Assembly: GCA_934255485.1 (NCBI GenBank)
Contig: CAKQOG010000007.1
Span: 1 to 64,000, forward strand
Reading direction: 5' to 3'
DNA from: an uncultured Prevotellamassilia sp.
GTDB lineage: Bacteria > Bacteroidota > Bacteroidia > Bacteroidales > Bacteroidaceae
Length of the DNA: 64,000 nt
Shown: piece after piece, positions 27,780-37,007 of the stretch
Layout: the number at the start of each line of letters is the position of its first letter
Numbering within the stretch: the first letter of the stretch is position 1
Program-made: the position numbers and the translations under genes
Notes under the pieces: generated by a model
Told to the model about the DNA's origin: nothing
The model's input: the letters and a program-made list of their open reading frames with translations, nothing else
Databases searched by the model: none

Positions 27780-28493
27780 CTGAAGTTTCGGATTTAGCAA
27801 GGACGGGCTGAAAGCCCAATGGTACACATAGCCCAGGGCAAGCGAAGCGACACCCTGGGGTTTCCGCATAGTAGAGTCTCCGCGCCCTGTAAGGGCAAAA
27901 GCCTTAATCCTTAAACACATACGCCTCGTGGTATTCTACGCCGTATGATAACAAGAATTGTCTGTACTCGTCTTGAAACGAGAATCGTTTGTGATGCATT
28001 TCTTGATTACTTATATAATCTAACGTTTTATCGACAATCGACTGGCTGACAGAAAATACACCATAACCATTTTGCCATGCGAACGCTCTGTAATGTGTGG
28101 CAAGCGTTTTTATCCATCGGCTGCTATTGCGTTTTATCTCTTCAACTACGTGCGAGATGGCTACGTCACGTGAGAGGAGGAACAATATATGCACATGGTC
28201 GTTAACACCACCAACCCTTACGACCTTGCAGCCAGTAGTGTTTACTAACTGGCCGATATAGCAATGTACACGCTCAATGTCCTCTTGTCTGATGGCTGGA
28301 CTTGTTGTCTTAATGTGGAATATCAGATGTATGTATATTTTGCTCAATGATTGTGCCATGTCTTAATGCTTTTGCCCTTTCAGGGCGCGTCAATATTATT
28401 TGTTGTGGGATCACCCAGGGTGTCGCTTCGCTTGCCCTGGGCTATGTGTTCCATTGAGCTTTCAGCCCGTCCTTGCTAAATCCGAAACTTCAG
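27780..28493. mobile_element. IS200/RAYT-like element with mirrored REP-like arms
   Basis: A Y1 transposase gene is flanked by inverted arms. The outer ends (27780-27805 and 28468-28493) are near-perfect inverted repeats, and flanking AATTA also mirrors. Inside each arm lie three hairpins in order: GGGCTgaAAGCCC or a decayed form, CCCAGGG/CCCTGGG, and CCCTgtAAGGG. The arms match the transposase-less element at 6657-6866 and the decayed copies at 29880-30124. Y1 enzymes of the RAYT group recognise such palindromic ends. Confidence 0.85.
27904..28359 (-). CDS. IS200-like Y1 transposase (RAYT-like)
   Basis: 151 residues. The HUH motif is H55-V-H57 (DHVHIL), and the catalytic tyrosine is Y115 in LDYISNQEMHHK with the downstream glutamine Q119. 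The EYRQFLLSYGVEY end is typical of REP-associated transposases. Such enzymes cut and join single-stranded DNA at hairpins. The core motifs are intact, so the protein looks active. Its gene lies inside two mirrored hairpin arms, and related arms elsewhere in the window lack the gene, which fits mobilisation in trans. No second ORF (TnpB) is present. Confidence 0.9.
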   Translation of the reverse strand: MAQSLSKIYIHLIFHIKTTSPAIRQEDIERVHCYIGQLVNTTGCKVVRVGGVNDHVHILFLLSRDVAISHVVEEIKRNSSRWIKTLATHYRAFAWQNGYGVFSVSQSIVDKTLDYISNQEMHHKRFSFQDEYRQFLLSYGVEYHEAYVFKD

Positions 28494-28578
28494 TAATTAA
28501 TATTCAAAAAAACTGCGCCTTAAGCGCATATATCCGTTTTATTCGCTATATCCGTGTTCGTATTTACTACCACAGAAA

Positions 28579-29718
28579 TTACCCTTCTATATTCCCCTTA
28601 AAACAGCGTCTGCGTTTGTGTTGTTCGGTCTTGAAATACTGCCATTGGTTTTGCACCTTATCGTTTAGTTCAAGTTCGGGATTACTCTCGGCATATTCAA
28701 AACCAAGTTGCTTGTAAACGGGTATTAAGTCGGTAAAGAGTAGCGCATTCACGCCCTTGCCTTGATAGTCGGGGCGCACTGCCACAAGCAGCAAATCGAG
28801 CACCTTGGGGCGCTTCAAGAACAATGCCTTTAGCAGATAGAACCAACCAAAGGGCAATAATTTTCCCTTTGCCTTTTGCAATGCTCTTGATAGCGAAGCC
28901 ATCGATATACCTACAGCCACAATTTCGTTTTGCTCGTTCTCAACAATGCTTACCATGCGCAGGTCGAGCACAGGCACATACATATTTACATATTGGTCTA
29001 TCTGCCGCTCGCTCATCTTTGAAAAACCAAACAAGGGCGCATAGCTCTCATTGATAAGGCGGAATATTTCGTGGGCTATACCCGTTTCGCGTATCTCTTT
29101 TTTGCTCTTTATCTTGCGTACATGCAAGTTGTATTTTTGTGATATTATACGCGAAATGCGCAAGTGTTTCTCGGGTATTTGGTCGGGCACATAGATTTTC
29201 ATCTCCACCCAATCAGAACTTTTTACCAGCCCTAACTTCTCCATGTGCACCGGATAATAGGGGTAGTTATAGATGGTGGCCATGGTCGATAATTGGTCAA
29301 AACCCTCTACCAGCATGCCCTCTGCATCCATATCTGTAAAGCCAAGCGGCCCCTCTATTTCGGTCATACCACGTTCCTTACCCCATGCCTTTACGGTGTT
29401 GATAAGTGCTGTACTTACCTCCATATCGTCGATAAAGTCTATCCAACCAAAACGCACCGTCTGCTTTTTCCATGTTTCATTGGCACGCTTGTTAATAATA
29501 GCTGCCACACGCCCCACAATATTACCATCGCGTAGTGCCAAAAAGTAGTCGGCTTCGCAAAATTCAAATGCTGCATTCTTCTTTGGTGAAAACGTATTGA
29601 CCATATCGTCATACAAATCGGGCACCGAATAGGGGTTGTTTTTATAGAACTCGTAGTTGAAACGGATAAAGTGCTTCAAGTCGGATTTGGTGGTTACTTT
29701 TTTAATTTCGACTGACAT
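28579..29718 (-). CDS. GNAT-like N-acetyltransferase, Bacteroidetes conserved
   Basis: A 379-residue protein with an N-terminal half (ADYFLALRDGNIVGRVAAI, about residues 57-75) and a C-terminal half (LLLVAVRPDYQGKGVNALLFTDLI, about 309-332) that both look like GNAT-fold pieces. The second contains the acetyl-CoA loop (Q-x-x-G-x-G/N). Length and the EIEGPLGFTDMDAEGMLVEGFD stretch match a conserved Bacteroidetes family without a known substrate. No signal peptide or membrane anchor. Its 3' end lies 86 bases from the REP-like element. Confidence 0.8.
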   Translation of the reverse strand: MSVEIKKVTTKSDLKHFIRFNYEFYKNNPYSVPDLYDDMVNTFSPKKNAAFEFCEADYFLALRDGNIVGRVAAIINKRANETWKKQTVRFGWIDFIDDMEVSTALINTVKAWGKERGMTEIEGPLGFTDMDAEGMLVEGFDQLSTMATIYNYPYYPVHMEKLGLVKSSDWVEMKIYVPDQIPEKHLRISRIISQKYNLHVRKIKSKKEIRETGIAHEIFRLINESYAPLFGFSKMSERQIDQYVNMYVPVLDLRMVSIVENEQNEIVAVGISMASLSRALQKAKGKLLPFGWFYLLKALFLKRPKVLDLLLVAVRPDYQGKGVNALLFTDLIPVYKQLGFEYAESNPELELNDKVQNQWQYFKTEQHKRRRCFKGNIEG

Positions 29719-29879
29719 GTATTTGTTGTTTGGGGATTGTTAAAGTGATATATTCTACTGAAATGTTTAAATGCTGAATTTGCGGGCAAGCGCCATTAGG
29801 GACTTACTTAATGCTTAAATTTAGCTTTAGGCATAGGCTTTACGCCCACATAATAAAGCATCATTTATATATTATGTGT
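29719..29879. other. Intergenic, no gene seen
   Basis: AT-rich sequence upstream of the GNAT gene, leading into the decayed repeats. No consensus promoter was recognised. Confidence 0.5.
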
Positions 29880-30124
29880 ACCTACTTAAGTAAATGTTCA
29901 ATATCTAATTTGAAAGGCGCGAGTTGAAAGCCCAAAAGATTACAGTCTAAGGCAACGCCATAGGTCACTATACATATAAGGATATTTGTCCACCTACTTA
30001 AGTAAATGTTCAAAATCTGATTTGAAAAGCACGGACTGAAAGTCCATAAGACTATAGCCTAGGGCAACGTCCTGGGTCACTATACATGTAAGGATGACGC
30101 TCTGTAAGAGCAAAAGATGAAGCC
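29880..30124. repeat. Tandem pair of decayed REP-like arms
   Basis: Two direct copies (29880-29991 and 29992-30124) each start with ACCTACTTAAGTAAATGTTCA, continue with a gap and a worn hairpin arm (for example 30031-30080), and share the order found in the intact elements. Compensating changes in some stems (GGACTgaaAGTCC) suggest that the hairpins were kept while the sequence changed. Confidence 0.7.
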
Positions 30125-30430
30125 TATAAGTTAAGAGCGTTGCCTTGTATTATATGCCTTTAATGGGCCTACTCCGCACATTTAACTTGCAAAGTTACTT
30201 ATTTTTAATTGGGTACTCATATTTTTTAAAAAAAATAGTAATATGCGCATTAAAAGAAGTCATCAAAAAACTTACCCCTCACTTGCGCATCGTAAAAGCT
30301 CATATTTCAAAAAAAATCTATCACAACTTATTTTGGCTCATTTTTCTTAAATTTTGAGCAATTGTAGTTATCCATTGATATTCAATGATTTCTGTATTTT
30401 TTAGTTCTTTCTTCTATCACATCTTTTTAT
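30125..30430. other. AT-rich intergenic region, no gene supported
   Basis: A 70-codon frame at 30145-30357 has low-complexity AT-rich codons, no family resemblance and no promoter, and is not accepted. Nothing else is visible. Confidence 0.6.
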
Positions 30431-30540
30431 AAGGACACGTATTCTTCTGTCACAAGGATACGTATCCTTAGCTTATAAGCATACGTATCCTTGCATGCTT
30501 ATAAGCGTGTTCTGGGCGTACAAGGATACGTATGATAAGG
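30431..30540. repeat. Second ACGTATCCTT palindromic cluster
   Basis: Several copies of ACGTATCCTT and its inverse, mixed with GCTTATAAGC palindromes, matching the cluster at 6349-6454. Both clusters are in long intergenic gaps next to REP-like elements. Confidence 0.75.
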
Positions 30541-30765
30541 AAATATGAGAAAAGACGAGACCATAATGTAGAAGTAAAATGGTCTTATTTCGTTAAAATT
30601 CTTAACATTCTCACGCTATTTGAGAAGTCGTGAATGTCAATAAATGTTCACAATTTATTCATCAAATTTCTACAAAGCGCGTCTCATTTCCGCATACAAA
30701 ATAGGACGTTTCGTCGAAAAATTTTCTTACAAATGTTTAATTTGCAAAAATAGAGAGCAAAAACA

Positions 30766-30797
30766 TTGCATCAATTTGAAATAAAACTTTATCTTTG
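30766..30797 (+). promoter_or_regulatory. Promoter of the large secreted protein gene
   Basis: TTGCA from 30766, about 21 bases, then TATCTTTG at 30790-30797. The leader is about 100 bases. Confidence 0.75.
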
Positions 30798-30904
30798 CCA
30801 CGTATTATGGAAAAATGCGAACCATAATAAGCAATTGGTGCTGAAAAAGTACCCCACAACACCGAAATCAATCCTATGTTTAACTTAATAAATTACTTAC
30901 GCAA

Positions 30905-33900
30905 ATGAAAAGGTTCTACAATTATTTCCTTTCATTGTTCTTGCTTTCTATAGCAGGAATCACAAGTGCTGTTGCGCAAGGATTTTCTCAGGGCGATTTG
31001 CTCACATCGATGGACGACATCGTTGGTAAGCAAGTGCTTATTTTTGCCAATGGTGGCATTACAAGCGACGCTCCCTCGGGTTTCCTTAATGGTTCTAAGT
31101 CTTTGACCGAGACCGCAAGCACTAAAGAATGCCTCTTTACTTTCGAGGCAACTGGTAAGACTACCACTAATGGTAATCATCCAACTTACCGACTCAAGCA
31201 AGTGGCTACTGGCCTCTACTTGAAGGACGTTTCTCCACTCTCAAGCGAAGAGGATGAAACAGGCAGTGTAGAATGGGTTGCTGACGTAAACCAAGCTTAT
31301 GAGTTTACTTCGCTCGAAGCTGTAGCACTCGAGGCTGATGCCGATGGTCACTACACTACTGCGAATGACGAAGAAAGCGTTCGTACACAAGCTACTCCAG
31401 CTAAGCAAAACCTCGATGAAACTTCGTTCATCTTTGCTCGCGCTGAACTCGCTTCAACTGCTCCAGGCGAATACTATCGTACTTTCTTGGGCCACGTAAA
31501 CGTTCCTTTCTGGTCTCCTTACGTAGACACTAACGCATGGAACATCTTCTCAGTAGTAAACCTCACTGGTAAAGACAAGCTCCAAAGCTATGCTGATGCT
31601 TTCTATCAAAATGCTCCTGCTGATGTATTCCCCGTAGGTACAGCTCCTGGTCAATACGACGAGGCTCTTGTAAATGCTGCACAAGCTGTTTACGACGAGG
31701 TTCAAAAGCAACTTGGCGAAGAGTACACTCTTGACGATGCTGCTGCTGACGCCCTCTGCGAACAAATTGAAAGCACTTATAACGCTGCTAAGGCAAGTGC
31801 TAAGTCTTTGACCGATGGCACATACTTTATCCACGACTCTCGTGATACTCAATGCTACCTCTATGGTGCAAAGAGCGGTAACAAGTACGTTGTTTCTGTA
31901 AAATCTGGCTACTCTGTGCCCGATCCTTACGACACAACTGTTCCTCAATACGTATGGCAAGTTACTTCTGTAGCTAAAGACACCATCACATTGAAGAACA
32001 TCGTAGCAGACCAATACGTCCAAGCTACAAGCAAGATCGCCTCTGGTCACTACGACCTTGGTGATGCTGAAATCAAGTTGGCTGTTCGCAAGCCTACTAA
32101 TGGTGCAAGCGGCTTCTGGCTCACTCCTGTTGGCACAAGCCAAATCATCTGCTCTAACCCTGATGGTCGTGTATTGAACTGGACTGATGAAAACGACCCA
32201 GGTAACCACTGGCAATTTGAGACTGCTGATGCATCTAAGCTCGCTGACCTCATTGCACAAGCTAAACAAGAAGCACTCAACTCAGCTCTTTCTACAGCGG
32301 TAGCTACAGCTAAGGCTAAGTATGCTGAAGGTGTTTACATGAGCGAAGTTGCAGGCGGTGCTGACTTCCAACACGAAGGCGCACTCGTTGAAGCTACTGG
32401 CGACGAAGAAAACTCTAACTTCTGGTGCAACCAAAAGGAGACTAAAGAAGGTCAATACGAATCACTTCTTGACAACGACTTCTCTACTTTCTTCCACTCT
32501 TCATGGAGTGGCACTGCTGCAACTGCAGAAAATCCTCACTTCCTCGTTGCTAAGTTAACAGAGGCAGTTTCTGGACAAATCGAAATCAAGATGGCTGCTC
32601 GCGACCACCAAAACAAGAACTATCCTACTTTGATTACTGTTTATGGTGCTAACGAGTTCGACAAAGATAACCCCAAGGCAACTGAATGGAAAAAGCAAGG
32701 TCAAGTAACTGCTACTTGGAACATCACTGCCGAAGGCTTCTCTGCTGCTAATAAAGCTACCAACAACGTTGGTTACGCTATTGCAACACTCGATGCTCCT
32801 TACCAATACATCCGCTTCGATGTAAATATGTGTGCATGGGGCAACAACAAGAACTTTGCTCTCTCTGAATGCAACATCTGGCCTGCAACTGGTTCTACTG
32901 AACAATACTCTGCAGAGTTCCAAGAAGTTCAAAAGTCTAACCCAACTGCTATCTCTAACCTCGTTGCTGAGATTACTAAGTCTGAAGCACAGATTGCAGC
33001 TGGCAAAGCAACTCAAGAGCAAATTGATGCTTTGAAGGCTGCTTACCAAACATTCCTCGACAACTATCCTGATCCTTCTCGCGTAACTACAGCTCGCAAT
33101 GCTGCTCAAGCTGCTATCGATGCTGCAAACAACGAAGATAATCCTCTTATCGGTGAAGAACTCGCTCAGTATCCTCAAGAGGCTGCTGATGCCCTTCAAG
33201 CTGTTATCGACAAGTACGCTGATTTCTCAGACGTAAGTCTCGCAGCTATCAACGCTGCTGTTAAGGAGCTCAACGATGCAGTAACTGCATTCCACTCTAC
33301 AGTTCGTCTTCCTGAAGCTGGTAAGTTCTACACTCTCCGCAGTGCTTCTAAGAAGCAAGGTGGTGGCGCAAGCGGTAGCGGCTACGATGGTGTTCTTTAT
33401 CGTTCACTCATCTACTCTGCAAGCAATGCAATCGATGCTAAGAATGGTTCTGCACGTCAAAACACTGGTGCTCTTAACTTCTACCGTCTTGATGGCTCAA
33501 GCGATGTAGCTGAAGATGCTGACGAATCTGTATACGACGAATTGCAAGACTCTGTTTCTGTATCAGACGATGCACGCACAATCTGGAAGGCTGAACAAGC
33601 TCAAGATGGTAAGATTGTTCTCCGCAACGTAGGTACTGGTATGTATCTCGCTCCTCAAAACGGTTGGATTATGCAAAGCGCTGAACCTTTCGCTATCCCA
33701 GTTGAAGGTGTTGCTGCTAAGACATTCGTATTCAACGCTGGTAAAGACGAAAACGGTACTACTTGGTACATGAACACTATGGGTGCTTACAACCGCGTAG
33801 TAACTTGGAAGGCTAAGGACGATGAAAACTCTAAGTGGTTTATCGAAGAACTCAATGCTGACGAAGTTTCTGGTTCTACCCTCGTAATGCAAAACGGCGT

Positions 33901-34540
33901 TAAGGCTGACACTTACTACATTGGTACATTCCCATACTCTATCAGCGTAAGCGATGGCGACCTCGATGCAGCATACAAGGTAGTTGGTATCTCTGAAAAC
34001 GATGGCGAACGCAAACTCGTTCTCGCTAAATACGAAGACGTTGTTCCTGCTGCTACTCCATTCATCTACAAGTATATCTCTACTTCACACAATGGTGACT
34101 CAGAAACTGGCGTAGGTATGGCACAACTCAGCATCGCTACTGACGATATGGCTAACTTCTCTGACTACGTATTCACTCCTCAAGCTGCAAATGGTCTTGT
34201 AGGTACTATCACTGAACAAGACACTATCGCTGCTGGTACTGCATACTTCCTCAATGGCGAATTGAAGGACGTTAAGGGTGATGCAACTTACGTAATCGGT
34301 GCAAACAGCGGTCACCTCGTTGAATGCGCTGCTACTACTGAAGTAGGTGACGCTACTATCGACCTCGGTCAGTTCCTCACTGGCATTAACGATAGCAAGG
34401 TGGTTGTTCTTCCTTCTACAGTTGATGTTTATAGCCTCAATGGTACTCTCGTTCGCAAGGGCGTTAAGAGCACTGATGCTACTAAGAACCTCCCTGCAGG
34501 CATCTACGTTGTAGGTGGTGTTAAGGTTCTTGTAAAGTAA
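30905..34540 (+). CDS. Large secreted multidomain protein with sorting tail, probably highly expressed
   Basis: 1211 residues with a signal peptide (residues 1-25, ending SAVAQ). The body has repeated beta-rich ricin-like or carbohydrate-binding segments. A discoidin-like region near residues 510-660 contains LLDNDFSTFFHSSWSG, like the split BspA-like protein. FIVAR-like helical segments follow (about 670-800). The C-terminus (VYSLNGTLVRK ... LPAGIYVVGGVKVLVK) is a type IX-like sorting tail. No catalytic motif is evident, so glycan binding or adhesion is inferred. Codon use is strongly skewed (GCT, ACT, TCT, AAC, GAC, AAG), unlike its neighbours, which suggests very high expression. Strong promoter and terminator; single-gene unit. 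Confidence 0.85.
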   Translation: MKRFYNYFLSLFLLSIAGITSAVAQGFSQGDLLTSMDDIVGKQVLIFANGGITSDAPSGFLNGSKSLTETASTKECLFTFEATGKTTTNGNHPTYRLKQVATGLYLKDVSPLSSEEDETGSVEWVADVNQAYEFTSLEAVALEADADGHYTTANDEESVRTQATPAKQNLDETSFIFARAELASTAPGEYYRTFLGHVNVPFWSPYVDTNAWNIFSVVNLTGKDKLQSYADAFYQNAPADVFPVGTAPGQYDEALVNAAQAVYDEVQKQLGEEYTLDDAAADALCEQIESTYNAAKASAKSLTDGTYFIHDSRDTQCYLYGAKSGNKYVVSVKSGYSVPDPYDTTVPQYVWQVTSVAKDTITLKNIVADQYVQATSKIASGHYDLGDAEIKLAVRKPTNGASGFWLTPVGTSQIICSNPDGRVLNWTDENDPGNHWQFETADASKLADLIAQAKQEALNSALSTAVATAKAKYAEGVYMSEVAGGADFQHEGALVEATGDEENSNFWCNQKETKEGQYESLLDNDFSTFFHSSWSGTAATAENPHFLVAKLTEAVSGQIEIKMAARDHQNKNYPTLITVYGANEFDKDNPKATEWKKQGQVTATWNITAEGFSAANKATNNVGYAIATLDAPYQYIRFDVNMCAWGNNKNFALSECNIWPATGSTEQYSAEFQEVQKSNPTAISNLVAEITKSEAQIAAGKATQEQIDALKAAYQTFLDNYPDPSRVTTARNAAQAAIDAANNEDNPLIGEELAQYPQEAADALQAVIDKYADFSDVSLAAINAAVKELNDAVTAFHSTVRLPEAGKFYTLRSASKKQGGGASGSGYDGVLYRSLIYSASNAIDAKNGSARQNTGALNFYRLDGSSDVAEDADESVYDELQDSVSVSDDARTIWKAEQAQDGKIVLRNVGTGMYLAPQNGWIMQSAEPFAIPVEGVAAKTFVFNAGKDENGTTWYMNTMGAYNRVVTWKAKDDENSKWFIEELNADEVSGSTLVMQNGVKADTYYIGTFPYSISVSDGDLDAAYKVVGISENDGERKLVLAKYEDVVPAATPFIYKYISTSHNGDSETGVGMAQLSIATDDMANFSDYVFTPQAANGLVGTITEQDTIAAGTAYFLNGELKDVKGDATYVIGANSGHLVECAATTEVGDATIDLGQFLTGINDSKVVVLPSTVDVYSLNGTLVRKGVKSTDATKNLPAGIYVVGGVKVLVK

Positions 34541-34593
34541 TTTAGAACTTTAGCCTTCAGCTATTGAGCTGATAAGCTTACATAAATTACCCT

Positions 34594-34636
34594 AAGGGTG
34601 TGTCCCACATTGAGTGGGATACACCCTTTTCTTTTT
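34594..34636 (+). terminator. Terminator of the large secreted protein gene
   Basis: 15-bp stem AAGGGTGTgTCCCAC / GTGGGAtACACCCTT, followed by a T-rich run. Confidence 0.9.
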
Positions 34637-34705
34637 CGATTCTTTCCCCATTTCTTTTTCATAAAACAGAACACATTTTAAAGCCTCTATATGCCAAAAA
34701 ATCAC

Positions 34706-34713
34706 TATATTTG
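34706..34713 (+). promoter_or_regulatory. -7 box for gyrB
   Basis: TATATTTG, 66 bases before the gyrB ATG. The -33 element is not obvious. Confidence 0.5.
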
Positions 34714-34778
34714 CATACATTTATCGAAGTAGTCCAAAACTACTAACTATAAACAAGAATAACTACTAACATCTCAAT

Positions 34779-36737
34779 ATGGAAGAAACAGAAAACAAAG
34801 GTGCAGCAGCCTATAGCGCCAGTAACATACAAGTGCTCGAAGGACTTGAAGCTGTGCGCAAGCGCCCCGCCATGTACATAGGCGATATCAGCGAAAAGGG
34901 ACTGCACCATTTGGTTTATGAAACAGTAGACAACTCTATCGATGAAGCCTTGGCGGGCTATTGTACCCACATCGAAGTTACTATCTGCGAAGACAACTCT
35001 ATCATCGTGCAAGACAATGGTCGTGGTATCCCCGTAGATATGCACCCCAAAGAGCATCGCTCTGCACTCGAAGTGGTTATGACCGTGTTGCATGCGGGCG
35101 GTAAGTTCGACAAAGGCTCATACAAAGTATCGGGTGGTTTGCATGGTGTAGGTGTTAGTTGTGTAAATGCTCTCTCTACCAAGATGGTATCTGAGGTATT
35201 CCGCGATGGAAAAGTGTATCGCCAAGAATATGCTAAGGGACATCCACAATCACCTGTTGCAGTGGTAGGCGAAACTGACATTCGCGGTACACGCCAACAC
35301 TTTTGGCCCGACCCTACCATCTTCACCACAACCGTATACAAATACGACATATTAGCCAATCGTATGCGTGAGCTTGCTTATCTTAACGCAGGTATTACTA
35401 TCACGCTTACCGACCTACGAAAAGACGAAGAGGGAAACACACGCAAAGATGTGTTCCACTCAGACTTGGGATTGCGCGAGTTTGTACGCTACATCGACTC
35501 TTCACGCCAACACCTCTTTAACGATGTTATATACCTCAATACAGAGAAAAATAATATCCCCATTGAAGTGGCTATCATGTACAACACTTCGTACTCTGAG
35601 AATATCCACTCTTACGTTAATAACATCAACACCATAGAGGGCGGTACACACCTTGTAGGTTTCCGCCAAGCAGTTACACGTGTACTTAAAAAGTATGCCG
35701 AAGAAACCGCTGCTAAGCAAATAGAGAAGGCTAAGGTTGAAATCTCGGGCGAGGACTTCCGCGAAGGTCTTACAGCTGTTATATCTGTAAAGGTGGCTGA
35801 ACCACAGTTTGAGGGACAAACCAAAACAAAGCTTGGTAACAGCGAAGTAACTGGTGCCGTTAATCAAGCCGTAGGCGAGGCTTTAAGCAATTACCTTGAA
35901 GAACATCCTAAGGAGGCTAAACTCATCGTAGACAAGGTGATATTGGCTGCTACAGCTCGTATCGCAGCACGCAAGGCACGCGAAAGCGTACAACGCAAGA
36001 GTCCACTTTCGGGTGGAGGCTTACCAGGAAAATTGGCCGACTGCTCTGCTAAAGACCCTGCCATTTGTGAGCTATTCCTTGTCGAGGGTGACTCAGCAGG
36101 TGGTTCTGCCAAACAAGGACGTAGCCGTGCCACACAAGCCATTTTGCCCTTACGTGGTAAGATATTAAACGTTGAGAAAGCTATGTGGCATAAAGCATTC
36201 GAGAGCGATGAAGTAAACAACATCATACAGGCTTTGGGCATACGCTTTGGCTTGGGAGAGGACTCTAAAGAGGCCAACCTCGATAAACTACGCTACCACA
36301 AAGTGATTATCATGGCCGATGCCGATGTGGATGGTCAGCACATTGCCACACTTATCATGACTTTGTTCTACCGCTACATGCCACAGATTATTCAAGACGG
36401 ATACCTTTACATAGCCATGCCCCCACTCTACCGTTGCACCAAAGGCAAGGTAAGTGAATACTGCTATACCGACCGCGACCGACAGATATTTATGGACAAA
36501 TATGGCGATGGTTCTGAAGGCAGCATCAAAACGCAACGTTACAAAGGTTTGGGCGAAATGAACCCCGACCAGTTGTGGGAAACAACCATGTGTCCTGACA
36601 CTCGCTTGCTCAAGCAGGTTTCGCTCGAAAATGCCGCCGATGCCGACTACGTGTTCTCTATGCTCATGGGTGATGACGTAGGTCCACGTCGCGAATTTAT
36701 TGAAAAGAACGCACTTAATGCTAACGTTGATGCTTAA
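34779..36737 (+). CDS. gyrB: DNA gyrase subunit B
   Basis: 652 residues, the short GyrB form without the large Gram-negative insert. The GHKL ATPase site includes ETVDNSIDEALAG, QDNGRGIPVD and GGLHGVGVSCVNALS. The TOPRIM domain has E436 in VEGDSAGGSAKQGR and D514, D516 and D518 in DADVDGQH. The C-terminus contains RYKGLGEMNPDQLWETTM. Gyrase introduces negative supercoils together with GyrA, which is not in this window. It is transcribed alone, with a -7 box and a clear terminator. It differs from the parE at 25614 mainly in the gyrase-type GLHHLVYETVDNS motif. Confidence 0.97.
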   Translation: MEETENKGAAAYSASNIQVLEGLEAVRKRPAMYIGDISEKGLHHLVYETVDNSIDEALAGYCTHIEVTICEDNSIIVQDNGRGIPVDMHPKEHRSALEVVMTVLHAGGKFDKGSYKVSGGLHGVGVSCVNALSTKMVSEVFRDGKVYRQEYAKGHPQSPVAVVGETDIRGTRQHFWPDPTIFTTTVYKYDILANRMRELAYLNAGITITLTDLRKDEEGNTRKDVFHSDLGLREFVRYIDSSRQHLFNDVIYLNTEKNNIPIEVAIMYNTSYSENIHSYVNNINTIEGGTHLVGFRQAVTRVLKKYAEETAAKQIEKAKVEISGEDFREGLTAVISVKVAEPQFEGQTKTKLGNSEVTGAVNQAVGEALSNYLEEHPKEAKLIVDKVILAATARIAARKARESVQRKSPLSGGGLPGKLADCSAKDPAICELFLVEGDSAGGSAKQGRSRATQAILPLRGKILNVEKAMWHKAFESDEVNNIIQALGIRFGLGEDSKEANLDKLRYHKVIIMADADVDGQHIATLIMTLFYRYMPQIIQDGYLYIAMPPLYRCTKGKVSEYCYTDRDRQIFMDKYGDGSEGSIKTQRYKGLGEMNPDQLWETTMCPDTRLLKQVSLENAADADYVFSMLMGDDVGPRREFIEKNALNANVDA

Positions 36738-36769
36738 AGCACCACGCACACTGCTATCATAACAACAAA

Positions 36770-36814
36770 AGAGGATTACCAACTAACAACGCATTGTTGG
36801 CAATCCTCTTTTTG
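36770..36814 (+). terminator. Terminator of gyrB
   Basis: Stem AGAGGATT-CCAAC / GTTGG-AATCCTCT followed by TTTTT. Confidence 0.85.
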
Positions 36815-36911
36815 TGTTCTATCCCATTCATGTTTTTTTGCATTACACCTTCCTTTCCTTATACCATTACACGGAAATATTAGTAAATTTTTCTATTTTT
36901 TTAGCCAAAAG

Positions 36912-36943
36912 TTTGCACACAAATACTATATACCCTATCTTTG
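36912..36943 (+). promoter_or_regulatory. Promoter of the outer-membrane barrel gene
   Basis: TTTG at 36912-36915, 20 bases, TATCTTTG at 36936-36943. Confidence 0.8.
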
Positions 36944-37007
36944 GAGCATCAATGTTCTATACATTTTAATTAGAGTCCTATTTACTAACACAATAAAATT
37001 TGATATT

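Noticed and set aside
30145..30357. 70-codon plus-strand frame
   Set aside because: AT-rich low-complexity sequence without promoter or similarity.
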